Positions 24,501-25,947 of a stretch of 25,947 nucleotides of DNA are shown here, in pieces. The stretch's first letter is position 1, and every line of letters begins with the position of its first letter. Origin of the DNA: a virus; the IMG/VR virus record IMGVR_UViG_3300046734_000559, positions 1 to 25,947 of that record, one strand, 5' to 3'. The notes under the pieces were generated by a model. That model was not told the origin of the DNA. It saw nothing but the letters and a program-made list of their open reading frames with translations, and ran no database searches. A program made the position numbers and the translations under genes.

Positions 24501-25947
24501 ATTAATGATCTTGTAACAAATCCAGAAGATTTAACAAGTGTAGGAATTGGTACTGCTAGAAGTACACGAAGTAATGCTCAAGTTACAGGTCAAATTAATA
24601 CATCAAGTAGATTAAAGAAAAATTGGAATACACTCGCTGTTACAAATATTGATGCTGAAAATATTATTTCAGGTATTATATCACCAAGTAGACTTGGCGG
24701 TAGCGGTGTTCCAAATAGTGACACATTCCTAAGAGGTGATAGTGCATATTCTGTTGTTGTACAAAAACTTAAAAAGGCAAGTACAACTGAAAACCCAATT
24801 ACACTTGTAGGCAATAGCGTAAGTCAAGAGTTTTACGGCACTGTTAGTATTGGTGTCAATAATGTTGACCTTGATCCGGGCGGAACATTCTCTACACTAG
24901 GTGTTTCAAAATTTTTACAATCACAATTTGATGTAAACGCTAATGCTAGTGGCGAAGTATTCCTTAAAGATGGTGTTGTTGATGCTGGTACACTGGATTC
25001 ATTAGATAGTGCATACTTTCTTAATCCTGCAAACTTAACAAGTCCTGTTCCTGTAAACAGAGGAGGGACAAATATTACTTCTTATGCTAGAGGCGATTTG
25101 CTTTATGCAGAAACAACTGGTACACTTAATCCATTATCTATAGGTAGAAACAATGCTATCTTAAAATCAAACGGTGAAACACCTGAATGGGGCACAGCAC
25201 TTGATCTTGCAGAAGGATTAGACGTTGGTGCTGCTGCACTTACTTCTGCAAGCACAGGTAGTGGTACTGTATATAATGATAATGTCACAAGTTTAAATAT
25301 TGGCGGCGATGCAACTAATATCGATATAGGTAGTACAGAAGGTACAAGAAACTTATTTCCATTTTTAGACGGATATGATGCTAGTGCAAGTCAAAATGTT
25401 GTAGGTAATTTAAAAAGCATAACTGCTACCACAAATGATCCAACTGACAACGGATTAAACGAAATTCCATTAGATGATACATCTAGTGTACTTGCAGGAA
25501 TGATTGTAACTGGAAGTGGTAGTATCCCTGCAAACACAACAGTAAGCGGTGTTACAGGTGATTACATTTATTTAAGCAACAATACAACTGGTACTATTTT
25601 AAGTGGAGCAACATTAACATTTACATACACACCAAAAACACTTGGTATCGATGTAGGTGATACAATTAATATTGGCTCAAGTACAAAAACTAATCTAGAC
25701 GGTACTTGGCCAATAATTGGTGCTACATCTAATGCTACATCGTTTACATTCCAGACTGATGCAAATGTTACATCAAATCCAGTTGATGTTCCTGCAGGCC
25801 AATTAACTATAAACGCAAACCTCGTTGTAAAAAATCCTAATATGTTTATCGGTAATGCGCAAAACTCTACTGCTCCTGTAAGTGGTATTATAGCTGGTAC
25901 AAGTGCAATAGGCATAGACACAGAAGGTGGTGATTTAACACTACAAG
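18561..25947 (+). CDS. second giant modular fibre protein, paralogue of the first (3' partial)
   Basis: The frame is open from ATG 18561 (AGGAGG, 8-base spacing) to the window end, at least 2462 codons. The N-terminus ATKIRHKRSAVAGKQP...QLESGELAINTADGKVYL is the classic attachment module of T4-like and other phage fibres. About 158-430: a beta-helix (VVYVSAEQGDDANDGQSAP, YIQNAS, AQIVSCFEIF) paralogous to that of the 2830-aa protein. CxRD-type boxes follow at 517, 770 (CEND) and 936, the first repeat carrying an inserted ~100-aa beta domain (about 610-714). About 1284-1400: a block parallel to the other protein (YNALPQNGG, NELGDFKVGDFITAF, TQLAVRAF). Later: HGF/HGY strands with YYIKIIN, a GGTGYAIGD repeat, and VNRGGTNITSYARGDLLYA near 2164. 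Likely a host-recognition or baseplate appendage; the C-terminus is unknown. Confidence 0.9.
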   Translation, partial: MATKIRHKRSAVAGKQPLVSQLESGELAINTADGKVYLLRDDNTVQDITRRVFEGNTQLEVDDLGDSTSAAITATVNNDLKMSVTDNGIFLNDDISINNANTLTFKELTGSGADGISLKSPDTLDAGYNLTLPPQVGTTGQLIATDAQGNLFFQDADIFGGNVVYVSAEQGDDANDGQSAPVKTVKRACQIASGLIYNADGTTNGTRVNVKVAVGDYTEDNPIIVPDNTVIKGDGLRGCIIRPANANRDILRVRNACYFGEFTFRDGVDENQVPLITADYAVAFDDPFDANITDRADYTNLPDTRPFITTSPYIQNASILSFLGMNGAKIDGSKVTSPNIGFIPQEQENPVVGAIPEQGKSMVANAFTILSFGGTAWRLTNDAYAQIVSCFEIFLLNGVYCQSGGYCSITNSATNFGLYALRSSGYSPKAFEFDRAFVTGTGAFEGLQTVSIVGINRDTPVEEFVLRFREADYKTAYERLLVEKDQIAADTVTWINQQIAAASPSIWASFEYDQTKCARDVGLLVDAIRWDAAFDTNYRSVSSALTYFNGRFPSALFAAQKAQHIEAFTQAKSFTTNITQQSTYDSRVNALWDEIIEILDNDKTFTPTTGTTYDPNTGILVANIGAHNLTVGTSIIIADNSLTFTCASDGNTAQVTYPRSTDPASKTALTISAVTSDTITVNVGTSSETSAHTFITSAANSVTIEGVGVTGLTDPTGYNSSYLAGYGDARTQLESNRNFLIKEITAWIAVQVAGEISPFVSTFSYDVAQCENDIGLILDALRYDLTYGGNLQTFDAAIQYFVGTTKQLADGQKDATLASYARLKEIIGQVILEQAVTVSAGNALTQDTSGTAGSSDASNAAKDRIQEIIDYVDSDGATPPTKIEPGTTWVSAALVEDKDRLYPEAQKNIGQNVNAYIETQVDAAQWYNFTYDNSKCLRDTKLIVEAVAKDAWDTGNRYSRSAGLSYYNKNIGDSSQISISGQERQTISAINQAKALTLAEITSLSLASRNFVGSRFDIVTTIINDGDDLPDAQDVSSEGDITNDFKTNATESTFNGSTDVNVNVDVFTIVDHGFTNGQKVIYDPDNNPVIQGLDAEQTYYIKIINDDEFSLTFDESGDFDVNVLATSTGTHKFLSGVIEFFVNEITDSHTTYQTLELESGSESYEFVPGRQITGVTGTSNNAAIVFSWKPAIRELIVSIEQVAVGQSLLRIQFDETSTITADHAGTPNTTIGVNAAQSKLGLGTATFAIKATDGSSSLSNLSALPENQVWFHRPSIVNSSSHTWEYAGSGTDYNALPQNGGNTKSEFEQFEELPGRVYSSGTNELGDFKVGDFITAFNRTGNITFRNKVQVDELDALRLSLSDVAIEEISTSVNLGDDELGGASNARLSTQLAVRAFISNRLGGFVDKTVSTAAVPGAIVQLNTNGQLNGDLIPATRQFTNTNTQGYQSRLEQVDNIPPVDLKAGDIATENYEQVELTLSGNISAADGAIITQPTAFGATGYAKGLYGNSGNILVASIGGEWIVGDDSTGSQFQTGVGNNIFVDGVDSGVYPTGIGLSSQVIDNFFLRSSNSSQFLILDPTDDYTFTTNTITNLERTSNVTTATTSGAHNLLIGNQISITCSDNETFETNGQVISTPTSTTFTYSNVDPDDVASFAVSDGFVGSVVRSADGNAQGRVTELREGVLSGIDNSNITGGTLYTPTVGNQTYLDVVLTNVTGSGTGATADITVTAGQVTDVDIKTGGTGYAIGDLLSAASSSVGNTGSGFQIEVTAFEKRAYIDIIGGELFVASSSSVDFVEDNTAVQTARDINLDDFITHNFLAGSSGAGGAVDYTNFRITIPNHGYSNGDPLKYDTLGNAPIGGILNGQVVYAKFIDNNTIELYEGFALLNKIEFASTPANNNHNLTRSTVNITDNSVIIENHGYTTADAVRLNTLSDGSSSNALPIVDGADPIPDGSRFFVGSVTTNSFTLHVLRSDALSSINDLVTNPEDLTSVGIGTARSTRSNAQVTGQINTSSRLKKNWNTLAVTNIDAENIISGIISPSRLGGSGVPNSDTFLRGDSAYSVVVQKLKKASTTENPITLVGNSVSQEFYGTVSIGVNNVDLDPGGTFSTLGVSKFLQSQFDVNANASGEVFLKDGVVDAGTLDSLDSAYFLNPANLTSPVPVNRGGTNITSYARGDLLYAETTGTLNPLSIGRNNAILKSNGETPEWGTALDLAEGLDVGAAALTSASTGSGTVYNDNVTSLNIGGDATNIDIGSTEGTRNLFPFLDGYDASASQNVVGNLKSITATTNDPTDNGLNEIPLDDTSSVLAGMIVTGSGSIPANTTVSGVTGDYIYLSNNTTGTILSGATLTFTYTPKTLGIDVGDTINIGSSTKTNLDGTWPIIGATSNATSFTFQTDANVTSNPVDVPAGQLTINANLVVKNPNMFIGNAQNSTAPVSGIIAGTSAIGIDTEGGDLTLQ
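20109..21850 (+). repeat. three CxRD repeats in the second giant gene
   Basis: Boxes CARDVGLLVDAIRWD (codon start 20109), CENDIGLILDALRYD (20868) and CLRDTKLIVEAVAKD (21366) match the repeat of the preceding giant gene. Spacing is 253 and 166 residues; the extra ~100 residues of the first interval are an inserted beta domain (about 20388-20700) with TIGAHNLTVGT-like strands. The end of the third unit is approximate. Confidence 0.8.

Overview
The window is a late, structural region of a tailed phage of the T4-like (myovirus) lineage. The gene order portal (gp20), small prohead-core genes, prohead protease (gp21), scaffold (gp22), major capsid (gp23) is the T4 head-assembly order. Downstream lie repeat-rich fibre or baseplate-type proteins of the kind known from marine T4-like phages (cyanophages and SAR11-type phages). 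The DNA is AT-rich, genes are tightly packed, all on the + strand, and most have an AAGGAG-type ribosome binding site. The sequence does not tell me the host; a marine bacterium is an inference from the protein families.

Layout. 1-974: 3' end of a tape-measure-like or coiled-coil virion protein, overlapping the GTG start of the portal gene by 4 bp. 971-7560: head module, comprising portal, an 81-aa protein, a 204-aa protein with a sialyltransferase/DUF115-like signature, a very acidic gp67-like core protein, gp21 protease, gp22 scaffold and a short gp23. A strong symmetrical terminator (7579-7605) closes the module.

7606-8235: a small regulatory island. It holds a 64-aa OB-fold (cold-shock-like) protein, then a stretch with no gene that looks like a free-standing structured RNA of about 240 nt. 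This RNA has its own sigma70-type extended -10 promoter and a C(UUCG)G terminator. It is followed by a T4-type late promoter box and a leader with a potential pseudoknot.

8236-18453: virion-decoration module with proteins of 116, 339, 110 and 2830 aa. The 2830-aa protein is a beta-helix followed by ten tandem ~140-165-aa CxRD repeats and a fibre-like C-terminal region. 18454-18560: leader with a late promoter box and complementary segments that could hide the next Shine-Dalgarno in read-through transcripts only. 18561-25947: a second giant gene, paralogous to the first, open at the window end (at least 2462 codons).

Working together: gp67-like protein and gp22 form the core around which gp23 assembles on the gp20 portal, and gp21 then cleaves core and capsid. 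The distal genes probably build tail fibres or baseplate appendages. The most unusual elements are the OB-fold gene plus ncRNA unit, the switch-like leader at 18455-18560, and the two giant modular paralogues.
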